6,643 bases of DNA from Deltaproteobacteria bacterium (GCA_019308525.1 JAFDIC010000072.1:1-6643), one strand, 5' to 3'; positions 1-6,186 are shown, numbered from the stretch's first letter. Made by a program: numbers and translations. The notes: generated from the sequence alone by a model not told the origin.

Positions 1-2
1 AC

Positions 3-1136
3 CTTGTCCATCCCGTTACCGGTAGGGTTAGGGGCAGGTTGAAGGCGAAGGAAGTCTTTGACCGCATAGTAAAGGCGGCCTGGGAAACCGGGGACCCCGG
101 TCTCCTCTTTCTTGACACCATCAATCGCGCCAATCCCACCCCCCACCTCGGCCCCATTGAGGCGACCAATCCATGCGGCGAAATACCCCTCTTGCCCTAT
201 GAATCCTGCAACCTGGGCTCTATCAACCTCGCCCACATGATCCACAACGTCGGTGATAGTCCTTGCCTGCACCGGGAGAAGCTGCGTTCCACTGTAAGGG
301 AGGCGACCCGGTTCCTGGACAATGTCATAGAGGTCAGCAAGTATCCGGTCCCGGAGATCCAACGTATCACACGGGGAAACCGTAAGATCGGCCTCGGGGT
401 TATGGGTTTTGCGGAAATGCTGATCCGTTTGCAAATATCCTATGATTCCCCGGAAGCGGTCAAGCTGGGCCAGGAGATAATGGGCCTCATTTTTGAAGAA
501 GCCACAAAAACCTCCGTTAGTCTGGCCCGGGAGCGGGGTGTTTTTCCAAACTGGAAGGGGAGTATCTACGAAAAAGGGAACAAGAGACTGCGCAATGCCG
601 CCCTTACCGCTATTGCTCCAACAGGAACAATAGCCATAATCGCCGGTACCAGCGCAAGCATAGAACCCTTCTTCGCCATTGCATACAAGCGGGCGCACGT
701 CCTGGGAGGGCAGAGCCTCTTTGAGATCAATCCCGTGTTTGTCGAGGAGTTTGACAGGCACGGGCTTGATGCCGACTCTATCCTGAACGAGGTCCTCAAG
801 AAGGGAAGCCTCAAGGCACTGGATGGGATTCCCGAGGAACTCAAAAACCTGTTTGTGACAGCCCTTGATATCTCACCCGCCAGGCACCTCGAAATCCAGG
901 CGGCGTTTCAGAAGCACGTTGACAATTCCGTATCCAAGACCGTCAACCTGCCCGGAGAAGCATCCCTCCAGGATGTGGCGGACATCTATCGGAAGGCCTG
1001 GGAATTGCGCCTCAAGGGTGTCACCATCTACCGTTACGGGAGCAAGGCGCAACAGGTCCTGGAGCTGGGGATAGATGAGGATGCCCTCCACTACGATCAT
1101 GCCTCCAGGTGTGACCCGGAAGAGTGCAGATTATAG
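3..1136 (+). CDS. nrdJ: Adenosylcobalamin-dependent (class II) ribonucleoside-diphosphate/triphosphate reductase, C-terminal part
   Basis: Reduces ribonucleotides to deoxyribonucleotides using a cobalamin-generated thiyl radical; a cytosolic enzyme working with or without oxygen. The frame is open from base 3, and the residues before the TTG at 39 (PVTGRVRGRLKAKEVFD) already fit the family, so that TTG is not a start and the gene begins outside the window. Numbering from base 39, the motif NPCGEIPLLPYESCNLGS has Cys46 and Cys57, 11 residues apart. They match the radical-bearing cysteine and one partner of the redox pair (Thermotoga NrdJ Cys322 and Cys333). PTGT at 194-197 starts the phosphate-binding segment. 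The protein ends RCDPEECRL, a C-x4-C tail taken to be the thiol pair that re-reduces the active site. From Cys46 to the end are 319 residues, as expected for a full C-terminal half. The first cysteine of the redox pair and the N-terminal domain are off-window. Converges with the polB relic. Confidence 0.95.
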   Translation, partial: LVHPVTGRVRGRLKAKEVFDRIVKAAWETGDPGLLFLDTINRANPTPHLGPIEATNPCGEIPLLPYESCNLGSINLAHMIHNVGDSPCLHREKLRSTVREATRFLDNVIEVSKYPVPEIQRITRGNRKIGLGVMGFAEMLIRLQISYDSPEAVKLGQEIMGLIFEEATKTSVSLARERGVFPNWKGSIYEKGNKRLRNAALTAIAPTGTIAIIAGTSASIEPFFAIAYKRAHVLGGQSLFEINPVFVEEFDRHGLDADSILNEVLKKGSLKALDGIPEELKNLFVTALDISPARHLEIQAAFQKHVDNSVSKTVNLPGEASLQDVADIYRKAWELRLKGVTIYRYGSKAQQVLELGIDEDALHYDHASRCDPEECRL

Positions 1137-1139
1137 GCA

Positions 1140-1247
1140 AGGGGGACAAAGGTTCCAAAGCAACTTATATGTACCTTTTCACTTCATTCAACTCTTCGGA
1201 AGTGGCCAAGCGATTCACACGAGTTGCTTTGGAACCTTTGTCCCCCT
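1140..1247. repeat. 108-bp hairpin element with perfect 26-bp inverted arms
   Basis: Bases 1140-1165 and 1222-1247 are exact reverse complements over 26 bp (left arm begins AGGGGGACAAAGGTTCC), separated by 56 nt. Inside the spacer a second pair, CACTTC at 1180-1185 and GAAGTG at 1199-1204, gives an inner stem with a 13-nt loop, so the whole unit can fold into one long hairpin. The left arm starts 3 nt after the nrdJ stop; the right arm lies inside the polB reading frame. No flanking target duplication is visible. No T-run follows on the + strand, so it is not a textbook intrinsic terminator. A small non-autonomous mobile or REPIN-like palindromic element is the best guess, and it may act as a 3' end or RNA-stabilising structure for nrdJ mRNA. 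The inverted repeat itself is certain; its nature is inferred. Confidence 0.85.
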
Positions 1248-1888
1248 GACTGAACTTCTTGAACAGGGCCAGGAGCTTTGCCTTGTAGTAGGCGATATTT
1301 TCGTCCGGATTCGAGGGATCATAATTGCTGACAAACTTGCTGTTGTCATACACTCTCACCCTCTTGTTGTCCCCCGTGACATAGTAGGATATCTGGTCTC
1401 CTGCACGGTATTCGCGATCAGAAAGGAGGGCAAGCTCATAGGTCGCCGAGGGATTTCTTTTCCCTGCCATGACCTTCTGGCGGTAGCTCTCCGGGGATTC
1501 AGCGAGGGTTTCCGTCTTTGCCAGGGAAGAGATCTCTATGCGGTGGTTCTCCAGCCTTTCCAGATAGTCATCCAGGAGCTGGTGAACCTCCTCACCCCTT
1601 CCCTCCAGGAGAAGGCGAATCATCGAGGAGAGAAAACCCCTCAGATACCTTTCCATGCCCCTTGACCGAAGGGCGCTTCCCTTCATGATCATGTTATCGT
1701 CATAGTCCAGGAGCGCATAGTTCTTGCTCTTGTAAGAAAACATGGCCCTGTACCTGCCGTCCATGGCTCCCCCGGATGAACAGCCTCATGGTTGAACCTC
1801 CGACCGGCTCCACGGCCACAATCCTCTCGGTGGGATCAGCTCCAAAAAGAATATCGCTCGACTCCAATGCCAGTGGTTTCGTCTTCAC
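1165..1888 (-). pseudogene. polB: DNA polymerase II (family B) pseudogene: N-terminus joined out of frame to C-terminus
   Basis: Two pieces of one family-B polymerase lie end to end. From a GTG at 1888, about 40 codons read as a polB N-terminus, including ILFGADPTERIVAVEP and then MRLFIRG. The frame then changes, and from about 1767 to 1167 the sequence reads as the polymerase C-terminal domain (RAMFSYKSKNYALLDYD, then KGSALRSRGMERYLRGF, through SNYDPSNPDENIAYYKAKL). Family members are about 780 residues; about 550-600 are missing, including the 3'-5' exonuclease and the polymerase aspartate motifs, so no activity is possible. The junction is near 1762-1772 and shows no inserted sequence. The last 27 or so codons come from the hairpin element rather than from polB. 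The start lies 4 nt after the upstream permease stop; the nearest purine-rich stretch (GAGGAGG) is 16 nt away, a poor spacing. The two-piece reading rests on family recognition by eye. Confidence 0.85.
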
Positions 1889-1892
1889 CGCT

Positions 1893-2777
1893 TCAGGCCT
1901 CGCTCCTCCTCAAATAGATCTCCAGGCGGTCGACCCCGAAAGACAGGCTCAGGGTCAGGATAAGATAAAGGACGGTGATGGTGATCCACACCTCGAAGGT
2001 GAGGTAAGTCGCTGCCATCAATTCCATGCCCTGAAAGGTGAGTTCCTGGATAGAAATGACCGAAACAATTGCAGAATCCTTTATCGTAGAGATGAACTGG
2101 CTCCCCAGGGGCGGAAGCACCCTCTGCACCGTCAATGGAAGTATCACGTGCCGCATCTGTTGCCAGCGCGTCAGCCCGAGGGCATAACCCGCCTCCCATA
2201 TCCCCCTTTCAATGGATTGAATCCCTGACCTGATGATCTCTGTTATGTAGGCCCCCTCAAATATGGCAAGGGCAACTAGGGAGGACAAGAAAGGGGTAAC
2301 AAGGGACGGCGGTGCAAAGAGAAGAGATACAAGGGCCTGGGCCCACTCAGGCAAGTTCAGGACAAAGTCATCCACCCCCAGGACCTCCATGATTTGTCCG
2401 CTCATAAAATAGTAGAAGATGAAAATGATGACAAGAGGCGGGAGGTTACGCATTAACTCAACGTAGGTCCTCCCGATCAAGCGATTGAAGAGCCCGTGAC
2501 TAACACGACAAAGCCCCATGATAGTGCCGAAAGCAGTGGCAATCAAGGTTCCCCACAGGCTCAGACGGATGGTCGTGAACAGCCCCTGGAGGAGGAGGTT
2601 CGGCACCAAGCGGCGGCTCTCTTCATCATAACGCAGGATATACTGGGGAATGGCTCCCCAGTTCCACTTGTATTCTAGACCAACCGTTATCCTGTATATG
2701 ACATATCCTGCAAAGGCCAGGACAAAGGCGCCTACAAAGGCGTCAAGATATGTCAGCTTCCTTTTTCCCCTGATCAA
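1893..2777 (-). CDS. Polar amino-acid type ABC transporter permease (permease B)
   Basis: Inner-membrane subunit of an ABC importer, HisM/GlnP-like (BPD_transp_1 family), 294 residues. After a first hydrophobic helix comes the W-x-W...IPQYILRY segment typical of the longer permeases of this group, then LLLQGLFTTIRLSL, which opens the conserved membrane domain. YVELMRNLPPLV matches the family's E-x-x-RN-x-P-x-L signature. The EAA loop that docks on the ATPase is EAGYALGLTRWQQMRHVILP at 195-214. Start is TTG at 2777: an in-frame TAG at 2787-2789 excludes anything longer, and AAAGGAT lies upstream. It is separated from the binding-protein gene by 288 nt but belongs by sequence to the same importer, probably pairing with permease A as a heterodimer. 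A segment of about 30 residues between GVDDF and the EAA region is longer than in permease A. Substrate cannot be told from this subunit. Confidence 0.93.
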   Translation of the reverse strand: MIRGKRKLTYLDAFVGAFVLAFAGYVIYRITVGLEYKWNWGAIPQYILRYDEESRRLVPNLLLQGLFTTIRLSLWGTLIATAFGTIMGLCRVSHGLFNRLIGRTYVELMRNLPPLVIIFIFYYFMSGQIMEVLGVDDFVLNLPEWAQALVSLLFAPPSLVTPFLSSLVALAIFEGAYITEIIRSGIQSIERGIWEAGYALGLTRWQQMRHVILPLTVQRVLPPLGSQFISTIKDSAIVSVISIQELTFQGMELMAATYLTFEVWITITVLYLILTLSLSFGVDRLEIYLRRSEA

Positions 2778-2896
2778 ATCTTGCGCCTATCCTTTCTCTT
2801 TCCTGCCGTTTGGTGTACAGACATTCGTAGTATTTCATCCGCGGTCAAGTCGGGCAGACTAGATCTCACACCAGCCCCCCCGAAAAAGCCGTACAT
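2774..2896 (-). CDS. Possible small ORF overlapping the permease B start
   Basis: A 40-codon frame begins with ATG at 2896 (MYGFFGGAGVRSS) and ends in TGA at 2774-2776, overlapping the TTG start of permease B as TTGA, the arrangement used for translational coupling. The frame is open further upstream to a TAA, for about 54 codons in all. The C-terminal part is rich in Lys and Arg (AGKRKDRRKI). No clear Shine-Dalgarno sequence precedes the ATG and I do not recognise a family. It sits at the permease end of the 288-nt spacer and may simply be a chance frame in non-coding sequence. Confidence 0.2.
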   Translation of the reverse strand: MYGFFGGAGVRSSLPDLTADEILRMSVHQTAGKRKDRRKI

Positions 2897-3065
2897 CTGG
2901 ATCTGAGTAGGTCGGAAGAATCCAAGGCTCGGATGCTTTTAGAAAAGGCCTAGCTGCAAGTTGAGCTTGCGAAATCCCGCCATCGGGGGCGCAAATCCTT
3001 GGCACAACGCCGCTCGCTAGATCCCGCCCAGCGGGGAGATGGGGCTCTTCCGAAAGCACCAGCGG
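2778..3065 (-). other. 288-nt spacer inside the ABC cluster with imperfect tandem repeat
   Basis: This gap between the binding-protein stop and permease B is much longer than the other gaps of the cluster (4, 10 and 56 nt). Read on the - strand it holds two related units about 48 nt apart: CCCCGCTGGGCGGGATCT (from 3036 downward) and CCCCCGATGGCGGGATTT (from 2989 downward). Each is followed by a similar CGA/CGCAAGC...TTG stretch, and each centres on a small GC hairpin. A further hairpin, GCAAG/CTTGC, lies at 2956-2970, and an AT-rich one at 2935-2949. None is followed by a convincing T-run. Apart from the weak small ORF, no gene is recognisable. It may be a dispersed repeat, a remnant of a lost gene, or an mRNA processing region that separates binding-protein from permease expression. 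Confidence 0.5.
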
Positions 3066-3902
3066 TTATTTGAGCATGCTTTCCCACTCCCTGGTCCTAA
3101 ACCAGTAGTGCTTCCTCTCCTCCAGCCATCCCTCGGCCTTTACGACAGTAATCCAGTTGTTGAAAAAATTCACCGTGTCAAAATCCCCCTTCCTCACTGC
3201 AAACCCGATAGGTTCTTTTGTGAACGTGTCCTTCAGGGGTAAGAAGAGCTTGTCCGGGTATTTCAAGGCGTAAAAGGCCGGGGCCGGAGCAGAGGCCACT
3301 ACCGCGTGGGCCTTACCGTTCAGAAGCTCCTGGTAGGCCTGGGATTCGTCATCGAATTTTCTCAACTGTGCCTTTGGCATGAACTTCCTTGCCGCGGCCA
3401 CCGGGGTTGCGCCCAGTCTTAATGAGAGGATCACGTCCGGGCGATTGAAATCTTCCAGGCTGTCAAATCCGGCCGCCAGCTCCCTGTGCGCTACTATTGA
3501 CATGCCTGTGATGTCATAGGGGATCGTAAAGTTCACCTTCAGGTTACGCTTGGGCAGGATCCCCATTCCGCCGATTATTACGTCGAACTTACCAGTAAGC
3601 AGTGCAGGGATGATTCCCGACCACTTGGTGGGCACAAACTCCACGCGGACGCCCATGTCCTTTGCCAGCCTCGTAGCCACGTCTATTTCAAAACCAATCA
3701 ACTTGCCGGTCTTGTCCTTCATGGCCCAGGGCACGAAGGTGGACATGCCCACCCGAAGAACTCCTCTTCTGAGTACTTGCTCTATCGTGCTCTCTTGAAC
3801 CAGTTGTTGTTGCAATTTACCTGCCGTGGCCGGGACGGCTGAAACAATCAGCAGAAAAATAGCCAGTACCCATAACCCCAAGAAACGCAGATGCTTTTTC
3901 AT
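3066..3902 (-). CDS. Periplasmic substrate-binding protein of the ABC importer (SBP_bac_3 family)
   Basis: Captures the ligand in the periplasm and delivers it to the permeases. It is 278 residues, normal for the family. The N-terminus is a Sec signal peptide: Lys2, Lys3 and Arg6, a hydrophobic core about 8-23, and a likely cut after PATA at residue 27. There is no lipobox cysteine, so the mature protein should be soluble. The mature start VLRRGVLRVGMSTFVPWAM and then GKLIGFEIDVATRLAKDMG are the family's first ligand-lobe motifs; WSGIIPALLTGKFDVIIGGM and PKRNLKVNFTIPY follow. Arg119 aligns with the ligand-carboxylate arginine (HisJ Arg77). Where HisJ Asp161 holds the amino group, this protein has Ser204 in VVASAP, which questions a standard alpha-amino acid as ligand. 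The ATG start is well supported by AAAGGAGA with a 7-nt spacing. It lies 56 nt after the ATPase stop. Confidence 0.93.
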   Translation of the reverse strand: MKKHLRFLGLWVLAIFLLIVSAVPATAGKLQQQLVQESTIEQVLRRGVLRVGMSTFVPWAMKDKTGKLIGFEIDVATRLAKDMGVRVEFVPTKWSGIIPALLTGKFDVIIGGMGILPKRNLKVNFTIPYDITGMSIVAHRELAAGFDSLEDFNRPDVILSLRLGATPVAAARKFMPKAQLRKFDDESQAYQELLNGKAHAVVASAPAPAFYALKYPDKLFLPLKDTFTKEPIGFAVRKGDFDTVNFFNNWITVVKAEGWLEERKHYWFRTREWESMLK

Positions 3903-3908
3903 AGATTT

Positions 3909-3916
3909 TCTCCTTT
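3909..3916 (-). promoter_or_regulatory. Strong ribosome binding site of the binding-protein gene
   Basis: On the - strand this reads AAAGGAGA, a near-consensus Shine-Dalgarno sequence 7 nt before the ATG at 3902. It is the strongest such site in the ABC cluster, fitting the usual need for more binding protein than membrane subunits. Confidence 0.75.
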
Positions 3917-3958
3917 CTTCATCGAGGCGCTCCAGCCCCTTCGCTTAAACCTCATCTC

Positions 3959-4665
3959 CTATAGTATTTGGCTTATGAACTCCTTTGTCCTCTCCTTCTT
4001 TGGGTCTTCAAAGATATCTTCGGGTGTTCCTTCCTCCACTATCCTTCCCCTTTCCATAAATATCACCCGGTCTCCAACTTCCCGGGCAAAACCCATTTCG
4101 TGGGTCACGACGACCATGGTCATTCCCTCCTCGGCAAGCTTCCTCATCACATCCAGGACCTCTCCTATCATTTCCGGGTCGAGGGCGCTGGTGGCCTCGT
4201 CAAAAAGCATTACCTTCGGCTTCATGGCAAGGGCCCTGGCAATGGCAACCCGCTGCTGCTGGCCTCCGCTGAGATGGTTGGGGAAGGTATTTGCCTTTTC
4301 CGGGATGCCCACGTGGTGAAGGAGTTCCATGGACGTCCTGGTGGCCTCCTTCTCGCTCTTTTTCCTGACCAGCCTCTGGGCCAGGTTTATGTTTTCAAGT
4401 ACGGTTAAATGGGGGAACAGGTTGAAGAGCTGAAATACCATCCCCACTTCTTTGCGGATTTCAAGACGGTTTTTCCTGTTTTTGTCAAGAGGGATTCCGT
4501 CCACGACTATCCTGCCGCTGTCTATTTCTTCCAGGCCACCTCATTGCGGCGGATCTTTGTCGAAAAATTATCCAGGGCCCTGACGCCGTTGGGGTAGGTC
4601 TTGCTTATGTTATCCACCACAATGATATGATCTCCGAGGTGGTTCTTTCTCCTGGGATTCTTCAT
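3959..4665 (-). pseudogene. Polar amino-acid ABC transporter ATPase, Walker A deleted and frameshifted
   Basis: GlnQ/HisP-type ATPase of the importer, in two frames. From ATG 4665 (10 nt after the permease A stop) it reads a normal N-terminus, IIVVDNISKTYPNGVRALDN and then KIRRNEV, and hits TAG at 4522-4524. From about 4537 another frame reads [18 protein letters not shown] and continues to the stop at 3959. The latter holds the Q-loop ([16 protein letters not shown]), the ABC signature [15 protein letters not shown] (4273 downward), Walker [13 protein letters not shown] (Asp codon 4199-4201) and the H-loop VVVTHE. What should sit between NEV and GLEEIDSG, the P-loop GxxGxGKST and its surroundings (about 19 codons), is gone. 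The junction arithmetic implies loss of 3n+1 bases, about 58 nt. A GTG at 4504 could start a 181-residue remnant, but that GTG is simply the second Val of IVVDG, and a product without Walker A could not bind ATP normally. A sequencing or assembly error is possible. Confidence 0.9.
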
Positions 4666-4675
4666 CGGTCAAACC

Positions 4676-5494
4676 CTAGACGGCCATCCGAAGTCTCTTT
4701 TCCATAATCCCAACCAAGAGGGAAAGGGTCACCGTGACGACCAAATACATCCCCGCCACGGCAAACCATATCTCGAAGGCAAGATATGTATCGGCAATTA
4801 TCTCTTGTCCCCGCATAGTAAGATCGTAGACGGCTATGGTACTGACAAGGGCCGAGTCCTTTATCAGGGATATTGCCTGGCTCGTCAGAGGCGGGAGAAT
4901 GCGTCTTAGGGCCTGGGGCAGAATAATGTGTCTATAGGTCTGGTAGGTGCTCAGACCAAGGCTGTAAGCCGCCTCCCACTGCCCCCTGTGTATAGAAACG
5001 ATACCTGCACGAAATATCTCAGAGGCATATGCGCCTTCAAACAGGCTGAGGGCCAACACAGCAGAAAAGAAACGGCTGACACCGAGCACGGGTCCCATTA
5101 CAAAATAGATGAAGAAAAGCTGAACCAGCAACGGTGTGTTTCTCGTCACCTCCATGTATATCCGGGCCAGCGCAGCCGCCGAAAAGGAACTAGATAATCT
5201 AAAAAGGGCTGCTACCAGTCCAAATAACGTGGCAAGGACGAGGCTCAGCCCGGTAATCTTGAAAGTAACCGCCAGCCCTTCCAGTAAGGGGCCCGCATGA
5301 AAACCATCACTTCCATACTTAAATATGTACCTCGGTACCCTGTACCACTGCCAGTTGTACCCCAACAGGTCCGTGCCCCTGGCTATCAACCAGGTAAGGC
5401 CTGCAACGACCAAAAGGAATTTGACAATATCTCCTACAACGGACGCCTTGAAAGGCCTAAAGAGATGACGCGCGATAGCCGAATACTTTTCCAT
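4676..5494 (-). CDS. Polar amino-acid type ABC transporter permease (permease A)
   Basis: Inner-membrane subunit, 272 residues, paralogous to permease B. Both share the layout of a first helix, then YNWQWYRVPRYIFKY, then a G-L-x-x-T-hydrophobic segment (LLEGLAVTFKITGLSL). Family signatures are present: YMEVTRNTPLLVQLFFIYF, SLFEGAYASEIFRAGI, and the EAA loop EAAYSLGLSTYQTYRHIILP at 174-193. The start is ATG at 5494; no strong Shine-Dalgarno sequence is visible before it. It is the first gene of the ABC cluster, and its TAG is 10 nt before the ATPase start, so the two should be cotranscribed and perhaps coupled. It would pair with permease B in a heterodimeric channel. No truncation is seen. 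Confidence 0.93.
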   Translation of the reverse strand: MEKYSAIARHLFRPFKASVVGDIVKFLLVVAGLTWLIARGTDLLGYNWQWYRVPRYIFKYGSDGFHAGPLLEGLAVTFKITGLSLVLATLFGLVAALFRLSSSFSAAALARIYMEVTRNTPLLVQLFFIYFVMGPVLGVSRFFSAVLALSLFEGAYASEIFRAGIVSIHRGQWEAAYSLGLSTYQTYRHIILPQALRRILPPLTSQAISLIKDSALVSTIAVYDLTMRGQEIIADTYLAFEIWFAVAGMYLVVTVTLSLLVGIMEKRLRMAV

Positions 5495-5615
5495 ACTGAA
5501 AGCGGATTCTTAGGGCGAACGATACGAATGATCAAGAACATCCAATGGATGTCCAACCGCGTACTGGACAAGAGATTCAACATCTCATGGAGCGTGTTAG
5601 CACACCCGGCTTTTC

Positions 5616-5644
5616 AAAATATGTCCTGTATTATATAGTGTCAA
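5616..5644 (-). promoter_or_regulatory. Probable sigma70-type promoter of the ABC cluster
   Basis: On the - strand, a perfect -35 box TTGACA (5639-5644) is followed after exactly 17 nt by TATTTT (5616-5621), a 4-of-6 match to the -10 box. Transcription would begin near 5609. A perfect TATAAT (5630-5635) also lies here, but no -35 box sits 17 nt upstream of it (CCTCAA), so it is the weaker candidate. Confidence 0.5.
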
Positions 5645-5655
5645 GCAAACATTTG

Positions 5656-5680
5656 AGGACCCCGGATAGGACCCCGGGAT
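5656..5680 (+). repeat. Two-copy tandem repeat, 12/13 bp
   Basis: AGGACCCCGGAT at 5656-5667 is followed at once by AGGACCCCGGGAT at 5668-5680, identical but for one extra G. It lies just upstream of the -35 box of the ABC promoter and before the NUDIX gene, a position suited to a regulator operator, but no known site is recognised. Confidence 0.5.
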
Positions 5681-5694
5681 TCCACTGACCTAGC

Positions 5695-5698
5695 GGAG
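5695..5698 (+). promoter_or_regulatory. Ribosome binding site of the NUDIX gene
   Basis: GGAG lies 8 nt before the ATG at 5707 and supports that start. The overlapping ATG at 5699 is in another frame. Confidence 0.6.
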
Positions 5699-5706
5699 AT
5701 GAAGAC

Positions 5707-6186
5707 ATGGCCAAGAGAAGTGCGGGTATCCTGATGTACCGATTTTCCGCAAAGGGCCTTGAGGTATTCCTTGTGCACCCCGGAGGGCCCTTTTGGGCCA
5801 GGAAGGACCTCGGGGCCTGGTCTATCCCGAAAGGCGAGTACGCAGAGAGAGAGGACCCCCTTGATGCGGCACGACGTGAGTTCAACGAAGAAACAGGGTT
5901 TCAAGTGGAGGGTAATTTCACACCCCTTACGCCCATAAAACAAAAAGGGGGCAAAATCATCTCCGCCTGGGCCGTGGAAGGGGACTGCGACGCGAGCAAG
6001 ATAAGAAGCAATACCTTCAGGATGGAATGGCCGCCAAGATCAGGGAGGTATCGGGAAATCCCGGAAGTCGACAGGGCAGAGTGGTTTCCCATTGAATTGG
6101 CAAGGGAGAAGATCTCAAAGGGGCAGAAAGGCTTCCTGGACGAACTCTGTAGGATCCTGGGCTACGAACCTGACCGGAGTCGATGA
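5707..6186 (+). CDS. NUDIX hydrolase, predicted NTP pyrophosphohydrolase (COG4119-like)
   Basis: Cytosolic Mg-dependent hydrolase that should cleave a nucleoside diphosphate linked to another group; the exact substrate is unknown. The 159 residues are full length for this small family. The NUDIX box at residues 43-65 matches G-x5-E-x7-REU-x-EE-x-GU at every fixed position (GEYAERE...AARREFNEETGF), so the metal-binding glutamates are present. Flanking motifs HPGGPFW (24-30), GAWSIPKGEY (36-45) and the later EWPPRSGRYREIPEVDRAEW stretch are typical of COG4119 proteins. The start is set by GGAG 8 nt upstream. It is divergent from the ABC cluster and convergent with dctM, so probably a single-gene unit; the neighbours say nothing about its substrate. 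Housekeeping removal of damaged or signalling nucleotides is the general role of such enzymes. Confidence 0.93.
   Translation: MAKRSAGILMYRFSAKGLEVFLVHPGGPFWARKDLGAWSIPKGEYAEREDPLDAARREFNEETGFQVEGNFTPLTPIKQKGGKIISAWAVEGDCDASKIRSNTFRMEWPPRSGRYREIPEVDRAEWFPIELAREKISKGQKGFLDELCRILGYEPDRSR

Larger units (their letters stand above)
5495..5706. promoter_or_regulatory. Divergent control region between the ABC cluster and the NUDIX gene
   Basis: This 212-nt region separates two divergently transcribed units. It holds the probable ABC promoter (5616-5644) and a 12/13-bp tandem repeat (5656-5680). I see no convincing promoter for the NUDIX gene, no riboswitch and no other gene. The leader between the promoter and permease A would be about 115 nt. 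Confidence 0.5.

Noticed and set aside
1140..1247. Intrinsic terminator for nrdJ
   Set aside because: The stem is far longer and the loop far larger than usual, and no T-run follows on the + strand; kept as a repeat element instead.
1075..1665. Open + strand frame of 196 codons
   Set aside because: It runs antisense to the polB relic and has no recognisable family features; it is a mirror frame.
1165..1764. A self-standing 199-residue gene starting with ATG at 1764
   Set aside because: It begins inside the polymerase C-terminal domain and ends in the hairpin element. The matching polB N-terminus lies just upstream in another frame, so both belong to one pseudogene.
1885..2199. 104-codon frame antisense or shifted to permease B
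   Set aside because: Permease B is clearly the coding frame here; this frame shows no family motif.
3022..3036. Rho-independent terminator after the binding-protein gene
   Set aside because: A 5-bp GC hairpin is present on the - strand but no T-run follows it.
2859..3059. 66-codon - strand frame in the ABC spacer
   Set aside because: It overlaps the imperfect tandem repeat, has no family resemblance and no supporting ribosome binding site.
3959..4504. A normal 181-residue ABC ATPase starting with GTG at 4504
   Set aside because: That GTG is the second valine of the conserved IVVDG segment. Family sequence continues upstream to about 4537 and the N-terminal part lies in another frame, so this is the tail of a broken gene.
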